This document shows positions 37,669 through 45,243 of a stretch of 64,000 nucleotides of DNA, piece by piece. The stretch lies in the NCBI RefSeq assembly GCF_023111095.1, contig NZ_JALGYW010000008.1:159372-223371 (forward strand), written 5' to 3'. How positions within the stretch are numbered: the stretch's first letter is position 1; every line of letters starts with the position of its first letter. The position numbers were made by a program, and so were the translations under genes. A model generated the notes under the pieces. The model worked only from the letters and a program-made list of their open reading frames with translations. It was not told the origin of the DNA and ran no database searches. The DNA comes from Maribellus sp. YY47. GTDB taxonomy: Bacteria; Bacteroidota; Bacteroidia; Bacteroidales; Prolixibacteraceae.

Positions 37669-38001
37669 GTTCGTTTTGTATTTATGTTTTGTGTTATCAA
37701 CAAAGATAAAGGTTCAGTTGCTTTTTTGCTAATAATTCTTTTATAGGAAGTCTTCAGAATAAATGGCGACTGATGAGAATAATGGATTATTCTACTTTTC
37801 AGAGGAATACAAAATGATAGCAAGGGAAAGATTTTAAGGTACTTCGTTAGTCGCTTTGATCGAATTGATAAAGGAGAATGAAATTTTTGGGAAATCTGCG
37901 ACATCTGAGGGGCATATTATTTTTCAATGTATTTAGCTAATTGTTGTACCCACTAAAAACAAAAGGAGCCAGATTTTTATCTAACTCCTTTATTCTCAGT
38001 G

Positions 38002-38073
38002 AGCGGGAAACGGGGATCGAACCCGCGACCCTCAGCTTGGGAAGCTGATGCTCTACCACTGAGCTACTCCCGC
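38002..38073 (-). tRNA. tRNA-Gly (anticodon CCC)
   Basis: The minus strand folds into a full cloverleaf: acceptor GCGGGAG/TTCCCGC, D-arm GCTC-AGTGGTA-GAGC, anticodon stem TCAGC/GCTGA with loop TTCCCAA (anticodon CCC) and T-arm GCGGG-TTCGATC-CCCGT. The CCA end is not encoded. Directly upstream in the transcript is a damaged copy of part of this tRNA. Confidence 0.93.
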
Positions 38074-38087
38074 TTATTTTTAGTTTT

Positions 38088-38132
38088 GCGACCCTCAGCT
38101 TGAGATCCCGAACACTCGGGACTACCACTGAG
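38088..38132 (-). pseudogene. tRNA-Gly-derived fragment interrupted by a palindrome
   Basis: On the minus strand the D-arm word CTCAGTGGTAG and the anticodon-to-T-arm word AAGCTGAGGGTCGC are identical to tRNA-Gly. Between them the anticodon 5' side is replaced by a segment containing the perfect hairpin TCCCGAGTGTTCGGGA. It is not a functional tRNA. A second small palindrome (TCCGTTGACGGA) follows upstream near 38142-38153. Confidence 0.65.
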
Positions 38133-38176
38133 TCTTGTCCATCCGTTGACGGACACACTCGCTTTTTATGAACGCC

Positions 38177-38184
38177 CAAAAATA
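38177..38184 (-). promoter_or_regulatory. -7 box of the tRNA-Gly transcript
   Basis: On the minus strand TATTTTTG matches TAnnTTTG exactly. It lies upstream of both the tRNA fragment and the intact tRNA-Gly, so both should be in one precursor. No convincing -33 element was seen. Confidence 0.35.
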
Positions 38185-38218
38185 AATAATAAATGGATTC
38201 GATAATCACTTTTGTGCA

Positions 38219-39481
38219 TTAAAATGACCATTTAATTCGTGCAAAGACTGCCTGCCCGTAATCTCCGTATTCGGTGCCTTCGCGGCCGAAGAAAAGTTGG
38301 CCGTTTAACATCACTTCCCAGTTGTTTCCTATGGAATAGGTCAGCGATGGACCGATATAGGAAGAACCATCGCAGGGATTAAGCATACCTGCGATGGTTC
38401 CGGAGAACAGCGGCGTAATTGGATAAGAGGTTTGGGCAAACAGGTTGTAACGGCCAAACGAAAGCATTTTTGCAGAAATATTGGTGGCAAAAAAACTGCG
38501 GCCTCCTGCATCTCCGGTTGTCCCATGACTGTTAAAAAGTACGGCGGCATGTAAGTATAAACTGTTTCGGAAGGTATAATCGCCCGAAACTGAGGCAACA
38601 AAACTTTCGAAATTTTCCGAGTTATCATTGTTGCGGGGCTTAAACCAGGTCGCTTCACCCCGAAAGCCGCCGCCTTTTATATCGCCCGACCAGCCACCAC
38701 CCAGCACATAGTCGGGGCCAACCCAACCTCCCAGAAACTGAATGTCGTAATTGAGCTTTGAAAAACGATACATTCCTGCAACAGCTGCTTCATCTGAGTT
38801 TTGCCCGATTTTATATACTAACTCTGCTGATGAGGTTTCGCTGGTGTAATACTGCATCCGAATGCCGTCGGTTCCGGGGCGTTCTTCGTAGTCGAAATCA
38901 AAATAGGAAAAAGTATTGAACACATCGTTGGGATTCCAGACCAGGTTGGTGCCCCAGTTTATTCGCTGACGACCCAACCGAAGCTGGAGTTTCCCGCTGG
39001 TATAATCAACCCAAGCACGGTCGATCACCGAATGTAATAACCATCCGTTTCCCGATGCCCATGCAGCTCCCAAATCCAGTAGTCCGTTATCTGCCTCAAT
39101 CATGTCTTTGTATTCCGGAAAGTCCTTAATCATTTGACCAAAAAACAGTCGGTTTCTTGCTTCCAGCGCAAATGTGAAGTTTGAACTGGCATACCACTTG
39201 AAATTTAGCCGGTTGTGAAACTGGTTGAGGATTAGGTTGTCCAGAGTTTTGGTTTCCGAAACCTGGATCGGATCGACCGGCTTGTAATACATACTCAGCT
39301 CTTTGATGTATCCGTTAAAATCGATTTTGGATTGGGCATTTGAGTCGATAACCGAAATTACAATCAGTGAAAGAATAGAAAGAAGAATACGGACAGGAAA
39401 GTTGGAAATCAGCAGATGGAATCCGGAAAGGGATCTTTGTTTCTTATTCCCGAGTCTATATTTTTCCCCTTTATTATTCAT
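38219..39481 (-). CDS. Outer-membrane beta-barrel protein of the TetR/FtsX cluster
   Basis: A 420-residue exported protein. The signal segment is internal (about 28-50, ILLSILSLIVISVIDSNAQ), after an unusually long basic N-terminus. The rest is alternating amphipathic strands ending in aromatic FARIKWSF, as expected for a BAM substrate. The segment LRLGRQRINWGTNLVWNPNDVFNTFSYFDFDYEERPGTDG resembles DUF1302/alginate-export-type porins. It is the last gene of the minus-strand cluster, suggesting that cargo moved by the ABC system may be handed to or inserted with it. Confidence 0.8.
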   Translation of the reverse strand: MNNKGEKYRLGNKKQRSLSGFHLLISNFPVRILLSILSLIVISVIDSNAQSKIDFNGYIKELSMYYKPVDPIQVSETKTLDNLILNQFHNRLNFKWYASSNFTFALEARNRLFFGQMIKDFPEYKDMIEADNGLLDLGAAWASGNGWLLHSVIDRAWVDYTSGKLQLRLGRQRINWGTNLVWNPNDVFNTFSYFDFDYEERPGTDGIRMQYYTSETSSAELVYKIGQNSDEAAVAGMYRFSKLNYDIQFLGGWVGPDYVLGGGWSGDIKGGGFRGEATWFKPRNNDNSENFESFVASVSGDYTFRNSLYLHAAVLFNSHGTTGDAGGRSFFATNISAKMLSFGRYNLFAQTSYPITPLFSGTIAGMLNPCDGSSYIGPSLTYSIGNNWEVMLNGQLFFGREGTEYGDYGQAVFARIKWSF

Positions 39482-39511
39482 TACTAACTACTTTGTGTGC
39501 ATTCCTAAATT

Positions 39512-40171
39512 CTAGTCTGCCATTCCTCCGGCGAAATCCATTACACACATGGTTTCGTAAACCGGGTGCGAGCCGCAAGCCACTCCAACTATTTTAAAAG
39601 CGGGGTGGAGAAGGGTGACCCTGTGACCGCGGTCTTTTATTCCATCATCGATCAGAAGAAAAATCACAATTTGCCGGGCGCTCGAATTTCCATAGGCAAT
39701 GTTTTCGCCGATTCGCACCTGCCACTTGCCATATTTTTCGACCCGTTGCCGCATGTTTGAACCGTCGCTGCCGGTATGGCCGGTTCTTCCGGTTTTCTGC
39801 TGATCTTTCTGATGTTTCCGGGCAGCCTGCGAAAGGCCTTTGTTGGGATATAGAATTGGTTGCGGCGTGGCTTTCTCCAGTTCTTTGACACATTCATTTA
39901 GCGCCCTGACTCCTTCTTTTGTTTGTATAGGTTGATCTCCTGGATAGTGAAGAATCTTTTTGTCGTAATATTTGGCGAGGGGCTCAATATAAAGCTTGGC
40001 ATACCGGGCCGGATTGGAGCGAAACAGGTTGATTTCGTATATAACTTCTTTCTCCAACGGAGTTAGATAATTTACTTTTTCGGCGGTATTTAGCGCCGGA
40101 TTTCTACCGTTTTCGGCTGGTGCCCAAAGAGAAATCAATAAAAATAATATGAGTCCCAGAATTCGTTTCAT
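39512..40171 (-). CDS. CAP/SCP-domain secreted protein
   Basis: A 219-residue exported protein (signal peptide about 1-19). The CAP domain shows EKEVIYEINLFRSNPARYA, LSQAARKHQKDQQKTGRTGHTGSDGSN and RIGENIAYGN, with a closing HPVYETMCVMDFAGG. The catalytic-like His/Glu set of CAP proteins (GHTG, GENI) is present. Its ATG overlaps the TGA of the ATPase gene (ATGA), so the two are translationally coupled. Its role in the cluster is unknown. Confidence 0.88.
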   Translation of the reverse strand: MKRILGLILFLLISLWAPAENGRNPALNTAEKVNYLTPLEKEVIYEINLFRSNPARYAKLYIEPLAKYYDKKILHYPGDQPIQTKEGVRALNECVKELEKATPQPILYPNKGLSQAARKHQKDQQKTGRTGHTGSDGSNMRQRVEKYGKWQVRIGENIAYGNSSARQIVIFLLIDDGIKDRGHRVTLLHPAFKIVGVACGSHPVYETMCVMDFAGGMAD

Positions 40172-40851
40172 TTTGAAATGTCGCTTATTATTTTCCCATC
40201 TTCGATCGTAATTACGCGGCGTGCTTTGTTTACCACGCGTTGATCGTGTGTCGAAAAAATAAACGTAATTTTTTCTTCTTTATTAAGTTGCTCCATAATA
40301 TCAAGAAGATTTTCAGTGGAATGTGAATCCAGGTTGGCGGTTGGCTCATCGGCCAAAACAAATTTGGGTTTCGATGCCAGTGCACGCGCTACTGCTACCC
40401 GTTGTTGTTGTCCGCCTGAAAGTTTTGAAGGCCTTCGATCCATCATTTCTCCCAATCCTACTGCTTTTAAAAGTTCGGTAGTCCTGGCTTCGCGATCGGC
40501 TTTACTGGTTCCCTGCAAATGCATGATGAACTCGACGTTTTCCTTAGCCGTAAGCACAGGAATAAGGTTATAAGCCTGAAAAACAAAGCCAATGTTTTTC
40601 ATCCGGAAATCGGTTAGTCTGCGTGCCGAAAGTTCATTTATTTTTATTCCTTCAATTTCAACACTGCCTTCGGTGGCGTCATCCAGTCCGCCAATAATAT
40701 TCAGCAAAGTGGTTTTTCCTGAACCTGACGGGCCAACGATCGCGGTGAATTCTCCTTCTTCAAACGAAACATCGATTCCGTTTACGGCGTGCACAGCTAC
40801 CGAATCGCTGTTGTAAATTTTGTGCAGGTTTTTTATTTCTATGATTTTCAT
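40168..40851 (-). CDS. MacB/LolD-type ABC transporter ATP-binding protein
   Basis: A 227-residue ATPase with Walker A GPSGSGKTT, Q-loop in FVFQAYNLIPVL, signature LSGGQQQR, Walker B FVLADEPTANLD and switch His in FIFSTHDQRV. It belongs to the LolD/MacB/FtsE group that powers FtsX-type permeases, which do not move substrate through the inner membrane but use ATP to extract or push periplasmic cargo. The two permease genes are upstream on the same strand, separated from it by an inserted four-helix-bundle gene. Confidence 0.93.
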   Translation of the reverse strand: MKIIEIKNLHKIYNSDSVAVHAVNGIDVSFEEGEFTAIVGPSGSGKTTLLNIIGGLDDATEGSVEIEGIKINELSARRLTDFRMKNIGFVFQAYNLIPVLTAKENVEFIMHLQGTSKADREARTTELLKAVGLGEMMDRRPSKLSGGQQQRVAVARALASKPKFVLADEPTANLDSHSTENLLDIMEQLNKEEKITFIFSTHDQRVVNKARRVITIEDGKIISDISK

Positions 40852-40854
40852 AAT

Positions 40855-40891
40855 AATGCGGGAATGCTAAAATGCAGAAATGCATTAATGG
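40855..40891. repeat. Octamer array, left arm around four-helix-bundle gene A
   Basis: Four and a half tandem octamers of the form AATGCNNN (AATGCGGG, AATGCTAA, AATGCAGA, AATGCATT). The arm pairs in order with the inverted array at 41296-41327, about 26 of 32 positions. The stop codon of the enclosed gene lies inside this arm. Confidence 0.75.
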
Positions 40892-41262
40892 TTAATATTT
40901 TTGTAAGTCGTATCTTTTGATTTCGTAACGATTTTCAAAATTTCAGTACACTCATTGGTGAGGCGTTTGAGTTCTGTTTTATTTTCCGAAAGTTTGGAGT
41001 CGTTTATTACCTCAAGCCAGAATAAGGATTCATCTGCCTCTTCCACAACAATACTTATTTTGCTGAAAAACTCAGCTCGTGATCGACCACGACATGCCGC
41101 ACGATAATTAGCTCCCGTTGAAGTTGCCGATTTGATAAGCTGGTAAGTAATTACAGAAGTTGCCTTGCTTTGCCTAAACGAATCACAAAATAGAATCACA
41201 TCCACACCAAATTTTTTTGTGCGCTTCTTCATTTCTTCAACAAAAATGTCTTTTGGGTTCAT
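40885..41262 (-). CDS. Four-helix-bundle protein (23S rRNA IVP family), copy A
   Basis: A 125-residue helical protein of the family first found inside 23S rRNA intervening sequences. Landmarks are FFSKISIVVEEADESLFWLEVI and STGANYRAACRGRSRAEF. The start is ATG 41262; an upstream in-frame start at 41310 would run through the right-hand repeat arm. Members are small, positively charged oligomers thought to bind nucleic acid; Avd of diversity-generating retroelements is a relative. The gene is inserted between a permease and the ATPase gene of one transporter cluster, flanked by inverted octamer arrays. Confidence 0.88.
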   Translation of the reverse strand: MNPKDIFVEEMKKRTKKFGVDVILFCDSFRQSKATSVITYQLIKSATSTGANYRAACRGRSRAEFFSKISIVVEEADESLFWLEVINDSKLSENKTELKRLTNECTEILKIVTKSKDTTYKNINH

Positions 41263-41295
41263 GATTAAAATTTTTGATAAACGATTTCTATTATT

Positions 41296-41327
41296 ACAGC
41301 ATTTATGCATTTAAGCATTCGTGCATT
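41296..41327. repeat. Octamer array, right arm around four-helix-bundle gene A
   Basis: Four tandem octamers that read, on the minus strand, AATGCACG, AATGCTTA, AATGCATA and AATGCTGT. This is the inverted partner of 40855-40886. It ends 2 bases before the stop of the upstream permease gene. Confidence 0.75.
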
Positions 41328-41329
41328 TC

Positions 41330-42508
41330 TTATTCACTTCTCGTTGCTTCTGCAGGATTGAGTTTTAATGCTTTTCGCGCAGGGTAAACAGCCGAAATTA
41401 TTCCGGTAATGATGACCAGAATGGTAATGATGATTAAGGTGTCAGGCTGAAGGGACGTGTAAACTTTTGTAGCGTATCCGTATTTTTCCAGTCCTTCGGA
41501 AAACGCCGAAACATCTATTGGACGCGTCTCAAAATACTTTGTAATAAGTGATCCAATAAAAACTCCGAGTAATCCGCCGGTTAATGTCAGCATAACGGAT
41601 TCAAGCATGATCATTCCAAAAATTTTACGCTTGTTCATTCCAACCGCCATTAACATTCCTATCTCCTTGGTGCGTTCGAGCACCGCCATCAGCATGGTAT
41701 TGATGATGCCAAAACAGAGCCCCAGCAAAATGATCAGGATAAATATGTACATGTACTGGTCCATCGACTCGGTTAGGATCGACATTTCCGGACTGAGTTC
41801 CTTCCAAGTTTTAACATCGTCGTTTCCGGCCAGTTGCTGTACCTTTGTTTTTACTTCGTCCACCATTTCAGCATCGTTGCAAATCATGGCTATTTCGTGT
41901 GCCACATCGCCCTGCAGTCCCAATTGCTTTTTCAGATCATCGTACAATACAAAAAGGTTGGTCTCGTCGAAACCCGTATTTACCGTGCGGTAGATTCCAC
42001 TGACCCGATAGCCTTTCGACGAAAGGTCGCCGTTCATATCCACCATTTGAACATTCAGCTTTGAACCGACTTTTAACTTTAGTTTCTTGGCCAGTTTTTC
42101 ACCAATCAGCACCGGTGGCATCCGGCTGGTTTTTTCGAGATAAGTACCGTCGACCAGTTTTTGAGAGATATTGGTTACCTGCTTTTCCTCTTCGGGAATT
42201 ATCCCCAGCATTTTACCGCCTCCTGTTCCGTGAGCTGCCATAATAAAGGGTTCTGCAATCAACCGGTAGCTAACAGCATCTACTTCATCGAGCTGGTTGA
42301 TTTTCTGTGTTAACTCACTTGCCTTGTTGATGATTAATCCGGTTTCGTTATTATCCAAAAAATGGGAAGCATGTACCTGCAGATGTGCCAGTTCAGTTCG
42401 GGTAGCCGATTCAATTCTGGAATCGACCGCACCCAGCATAAAAGCCGTCGCAAAAACACCGGCGATCAATCCCAATGCAATGGCAACAATCATAATAATG
42501 CTGCGCAC
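41330..42508 (-). CDS. FtsX/MacB-type ABC permease 2; in-frame amber at the conserved N-terminal Trp
   Basis: A 392-residue permease read from GTG 42508. The first membrane segment starts at SIIMIVAIALGLIAGVFATAF, a periplasmic MacB core-like domain follows (about 30-270), and three C-terminal helices carry AVLERTKEIGMLMAVGMNKRKIFGMI, the FtsX hallmark. Upstream in the same frame, ATG 42550 would give MILSIA, then TAG (42530-42532), then RNVWRKKVRSII. Family members read LAWRNVWR there, so TAG stands where TGG is expected. Either the gene is damaged or shortened, or translation restarts at the GTG. It partners with permease 1 and the ATPase. Confidence 0.8.
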   Translation of the reverse strand: MRSIIMIVAIALGLIAGVFATAFMLGAVDSRIESATRTELAHLQVHASHFLDNNETGLIINKASELTQKINQLDEVDAVSYRLIAEPFIMAAHGTGGGKMLGIIPEEEKQVTNISQKLVDGTYLEKTSRMPPVLIGEKLAKKLKLKVGSKLNVQMVDMNGDLSSKGYRVSGIYRTVNTGFDETNLFVLYDDLKKQLGLQGDVAHEIAMICNDAEMVDEVKTKVQQLAGNDDVKTWKELSPEMSILTESMDQYMYIFILIILLGLCFGIINTMLMAVLERTKEIGMLMAVGMNKRKIFGMIMLESVMLTLTGGLLGVFIGSLITKYFETRPIDVSAFSEGLEKYGYATKVYTSLQPDTLIIITILVIITGIISAVYPARKALKLNPAEATRSE

Positions 42509-42564
42509 CTTCTTTCTCCATACATTTCTCTAGGCTATTGATAAGATCATAACATTAAAAATTT

Positions 42565-42693
42565 GATTGAAGTTGGAAGACTGAAGTCGGAAGTATTTTC
42601 CGCAACTTGTAATGCCAATTTTTGCTTACTGCTATTTTTATTTCTCATTTCGTTACCTCTTAACTGTGCACTGCGACTGCTCGCTGTTAACTG
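42565..42693. repeat. Heptamer arrays between the two permease genes
   Basis: Heptamers GATTGAA, GTTGGAA, GACTGAA, GTCGGAA run from 42565 to 42592. A second set ending in CTG (TTAACTG, TGCACTG, one 6-base unit, CTCGCTG, TTAACTG) runs from 42660 to 42693. They flank about 67 bases without a gene. The two motifs are different, so this is not an obvious inverted pair. Confidence 0.55.
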
Positions 42694-42695
42694 AT

Positions 42696-43916
42696 TCAAT
42701 TTCGCATGGCTTTTGTAATCTTCAACCGTTGAATGTTGTACATCGGGAAGATGGAAATAAATACACTGAGCAGGAAAACCAGTATCATTTGGCTGTAAAA
42801 GAGCGAGGCTTTCAATGAAAAGTAAAGAAAAGGTTCCATGCCGTAAATTTCGTAGGCTTTTGCCATCTTTCCCGTCATTGGAATCGGATTGAAATAAAAA
42901 TAGAGACAGAACAGGAAACTGATGAGCAATCCAACGCTGCAACCGATCAATCCGATAAAGAAGGTTTCGAAAAACACAACTACCGATAATTTACTTTTTT
43001 GCATCCCCACGGCATGAACCACACCAAATTCGCGTGCGCGTTCTTTTACCATCATCAGTACTACGCTGAACATTCCAAAGGCAATCACCATATACAGAAT
43101 CCCCAGCATGATTTTACCGCTTCCCCGGTCACTTTCAATCAATTGTTCCAGGTCGGGTTGCATTTCGGTCCAGGTCATAATACGGTTATCAGCCGGAAGC
43201 ATATTTTCGATGGCATTTTTGATGTGTTTTACTTCGTAGTGATTACGCGCCATCACTACCAGTGCTGTCGACATTCCCTGCATGGAATAAAAATCCCGCG
43301 CCGCATCAATATCCAGGTACACCATGCGGTTGTTAAATTCCTGGTTGGGATGAGAAAGCAAGCCTTCAATCACAAATAATCCGCTGGCGCTCATACCGTG
43401 ATACCCCTGGCTGATCATTACCAGTGTGTCGCCTACATCCAATCCAAGATATTTGGCCAGTCCTTCGCCCAAAATAACTCCTTTGTCCCCGGTTTTCAGG
43501 AAACTGCCTTTTTTAACTTTTTGAGCGATCTTGGTAATCTGGTCTTCCGCTTCGGGCTCAATTCCCATAACCATCGCCGGTTTACTTTTCAGGTGATTGG
43601 CAGCCAGCGCAAAAGACTCTATTCGATTGACCACAAGCGTTACGTCAGGAATTTTACTGATCGATTCCTTTAATTCATCACTTGCTGCAAAGCTGTTGTC
43701 GAGTATTCGTTCGTTCCAGAAGGCCGTGTCCTGTACCTGCAAATAACCGGAATAAAACTTAACCGAATTTTCAATCATACTGTCATATGATCCCTCCTGC
43801 ATCGATCGCATCCACGATGCCAGCAGTACACTAAAAACGATGGACGAAATTGCGATGATTGTTCGCCGTCGGTTTCTCCAAAGATTGCGCCAGGCCAGTT
43901 TGATGTTGGTACTCAT
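42696..43916 (-). CDS. FtsX/MacB-type ABC permease 1
   Basis: A 406-residue permease starting MSTNIKLAWRNLWRNRRRTIIAISSIVFSVLLASW, an intact version of the N-terminus that is broken in permease 2. A periplasmic domain follows (about 45-275), then three helices around 285-400 with VVLMMVKERAREFGVVHAVGMQKSKL, the FtsX-type cytosolic loop. The two permeases probably form a heterodimer with the ATPase at 40168-40851. The upstream LolA-like gene suggests lipid or lipoprotein cargo. Two IVP-type genes interrupt the run of transporter genes. Confidence 0.9.
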   Translation of the reverse strand: MSTNIKLAWRNLWRNRRRTIIAISSIVFSVLLASWMRSMQEGSYDSMIENSVKFYSGYLQVQDTAFWNERILDNSFAASDELKESISKIPDVTLVVNRIESFALAANHLKSKPAMVMGIEPEAEDQITKIAQKVKKGSFLKTGDKGVILGEGLAKYLGLDVGDTLVMISQGYHGMSASGLFVIEGLLSHPNQEFNNRMVYLDIDAARDFYSMQGMSTALVVMARNHYEVKHIKNAIENMLPADNRIMTWTEMQPDLEQLIESDRGSGKIMLGILYMVIAFGMFSVVLMMVKERAREFGVVHAVGMQKSKLSVVVFFETFFIGLIGCSVGLLISFLFCLYFYFNPIPMTGKMAKAYEIYGMEPFLYFSLKASLFYSQMILVFLLSVFISIFPMYNIQRLKITKAMRN

Positions 43917-43920
43917 ATCA

Positions 43921-43992
43921 AGGACTGATTTGTTGATGGATTGAAGGATTGATTTGTTGATGGATTGAAGGACTGATGGATTGAACGATTGA
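43921..43992. repeat. Octamer array, left arm around four-helix-bundle gene B
   Basis: Nine tandem octamers ending in TTGA or CTGA (AGGACTGA, TTTGTTGA, TGGATTGA, AGGATTGA and repeats). The inverted partner is at 44427-44466. The array starts 4 bases upstream of the permease 1 start codon and ends 29 bases before the stop of gene B. Confidence 0.75.
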
Positions 43993-44021
43993 ATGGTTTA
44001 TTTTGAATGAATTTCATGTTT

Positions 44022-44390
44022 CTAGAATTTTGTGTTTTTTCTGGCTGATGCCATTATCCTGAGTATTTCAAGACTTTCCTGATGCAAATGCTTGGCTTCT
44101 GTTGTATCGCTTATTTTAGAATCGATTAAAAGGTCGAGCCACATTTCTGTTTCATCGGCCTCTTCAACAACGATACTCAATTTACTGAAAAATTCAGCTT
44201 TAGATCGTGCTCTACAGGCAGCCCTGTAATTGGCATAAACAGAACTTCCTGATCTTAATAGTTGATTTTTAAAGATATTGGCTTCCTGTGTATGCGGTAA
44301 TCTCTGGCAGAACCTGATAAGATCAATAACAAACTTTTTCAGGCGGGCCTTCATTTCTTCTCTGAATCGGATGTTGTCATTTTCAATCAT
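44022..44390 (-). CDS. Four-helix-bundle protein (23S rRNA IVP family), copy B
   Basis: A 122-residue IVP-family protein: RFREEMKARLKKFVIDLIRF, SGSSVYANYRAACRARSKAEF, FFSKLSIVVEEADETEMWLDLL. The central block is similar to copy A, but the rest differs enough that the two are not a recent duplication. It is inserted between the LolA-like gene and permease 1 and bracketed by inverted octamer arrays whose unit differs from that of copy A. The role is unknown. Confidence 0.88.
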   Translation of the reverse strand: MIENDNIRFREEMKARLKKFVIDLIRFCQRLPHTQEANIFKNQLLRSGSSVYANYRAACRARSKAEFFSKLSIVVEEADETEMWLDLLIDSKISDTTEAKHLHQESLEILRIMASARKNTKF

Positions 44391-44426
44391 AGTATTTTTC
44401 TTTTAGAGTTAGCCATTTTTTTGAAC

Positions 44427-44466
44427 TCAAGCCTTCAGTCCTTCAGTCCTTCAATCCTTCAGTCCT
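44427..44466. repeat. Octamer array, right arm around four-helix-bundle gene B
   Basis: Five tandem octamers TCAAGCCT, TCAGTCCT, TCAGTCCT, TCAATCCT, TCAGTCCT; the reverse complement, AGGACTGA-type, matches units of the left arm. It lies between gene B and the LolA-like gene. A similar octamer recurs at 51911-51958. Confidence 0.75.
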
Positions 44467-44479
44467 TATCGTATCCTTT

Positions 44480-45238
44480 TCATATTCTGTTGCGAGAAAA
44501 ACTTTCATCGATTTTTACATCAAAGTCAATCTTATTGAAGATTAAAATCGTTTTGTTTCCTTCTTCATCGGCCGGAATCATTTCCAGTCGGGTGGGCATC
44601 ACACGATCGTCCATCTTTTTGATATCGCTCAGAATTTCGGTGTTAACGAGATACCCGTCTTCGTCGTAGAACTCAGCCTTCAGCCAGTGCAACTCTTCTT
44701 TCGAGATCCACATGATTACTTTACCCCAAACCACAGGCGCATCATCGTGGGGGATGAGCTGGATTTTATAGCATTCATAATTATCGATTTTCTCCTCTCC
44801 CTGTAATTTCTGATTGTAATCGTCGGCCATCGACGATTCTTTCACCAGGTCGTCGTTGGTAAAGTCGGAACCCATCCACGACTGCATCATCATCGAAGGC
44901 GGAATCTTGATCATCCGCTCGATGTTGGGTACCCAGTTCCACATTTCCTTGTCACGCTTCAGAAAAACCTGTCCTTTTTCTTTGGCAGGAGCTGTTATGT
45001 ATATCAGCGAATAATCGTTCCCAAGGGTCCAGTTCTTCATCGAAACGGTGCGCGACCAGGTAGGCCGCTCAATGATCATGGTCAGTTCTCCAATGCTTGA
45101 GGTACCCCTGAATTTTTCATCTGCTTTTCTTACAATATTTTCGATGTTTATCTCCTGCGAAAAGGCGGTAAATGCGCTTATTGCCGAAAGGCAAAAAATG
45201 AAAATCAGTTTGATATTTATTGCTTTGAAATTTTTCAT
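44480..45238 (-). CDS. LolA-like outer membrane lipoprotein-sorting family protein
   Basis: A 252-residue exported protein (signal peptide about 1-27, SAFTAFSQE). The fold is the LolA-like half-barrel: RGTSSIGELTMIIERPTWSRTV, LIYITAPAKEKGQVFLKRDKEMWNWVP and IERMIKIPPSMMMQSWMGSDFTNDDLV, a typical PF17131-type pattern. Such periplasmic carriers move lipids or lipoproteins. It follows the TetR gene by 5 bases, so the two are probably one transcript with the permease and ATPase genes downstream. Confidence 0.88.
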   Translation of the reverse strand: MKNFKAINIKLIFIFCLSAISAFTAFSQEINIENIVRKADEKFRGTSSIGELTMIIERPTWSRTVSMKNWTLGNDYSLIYITAPAKEKGQVFLKRDKEMWNWVPNIERMIKIPPSMMMQSWMGSDFTNDDLVKESSMADDYNQKLQGEEKIDNYECYKIQLIPHDDAPVVWGKVIMWISKEELHWLKAEFYDEDGYLVNTEILSDIKKMDDRVMPTRLEMIPADEEGNKTILIFNKIDFDVKIDESFSRNRI

Positions 45239-45243
45239 GTTGA

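Noticed and set aside
37937..38209. A 90-codon minus-strand frame across the tRNA-Gly region
   Set aside because: It contains the typical spurious translation of a tRNA (GSSSVVEHQLPKLRVAGS); the RNA gene explains the sequence.
42696..43916. A second nonsense or frameshift change in permease 1
   Set aside because: The frame is continuous from ATG 43916 with an intact LAWRNLWR start and full C-terminal helices.
40885..44390. Diversity-generating retroelement (the IVP family is related to Avd)
   Set aside because: No reverse transcriptase, no template/variable repeat pair and no adenine-biased variation were seen; the proteins fit ordinary IVP-family members.
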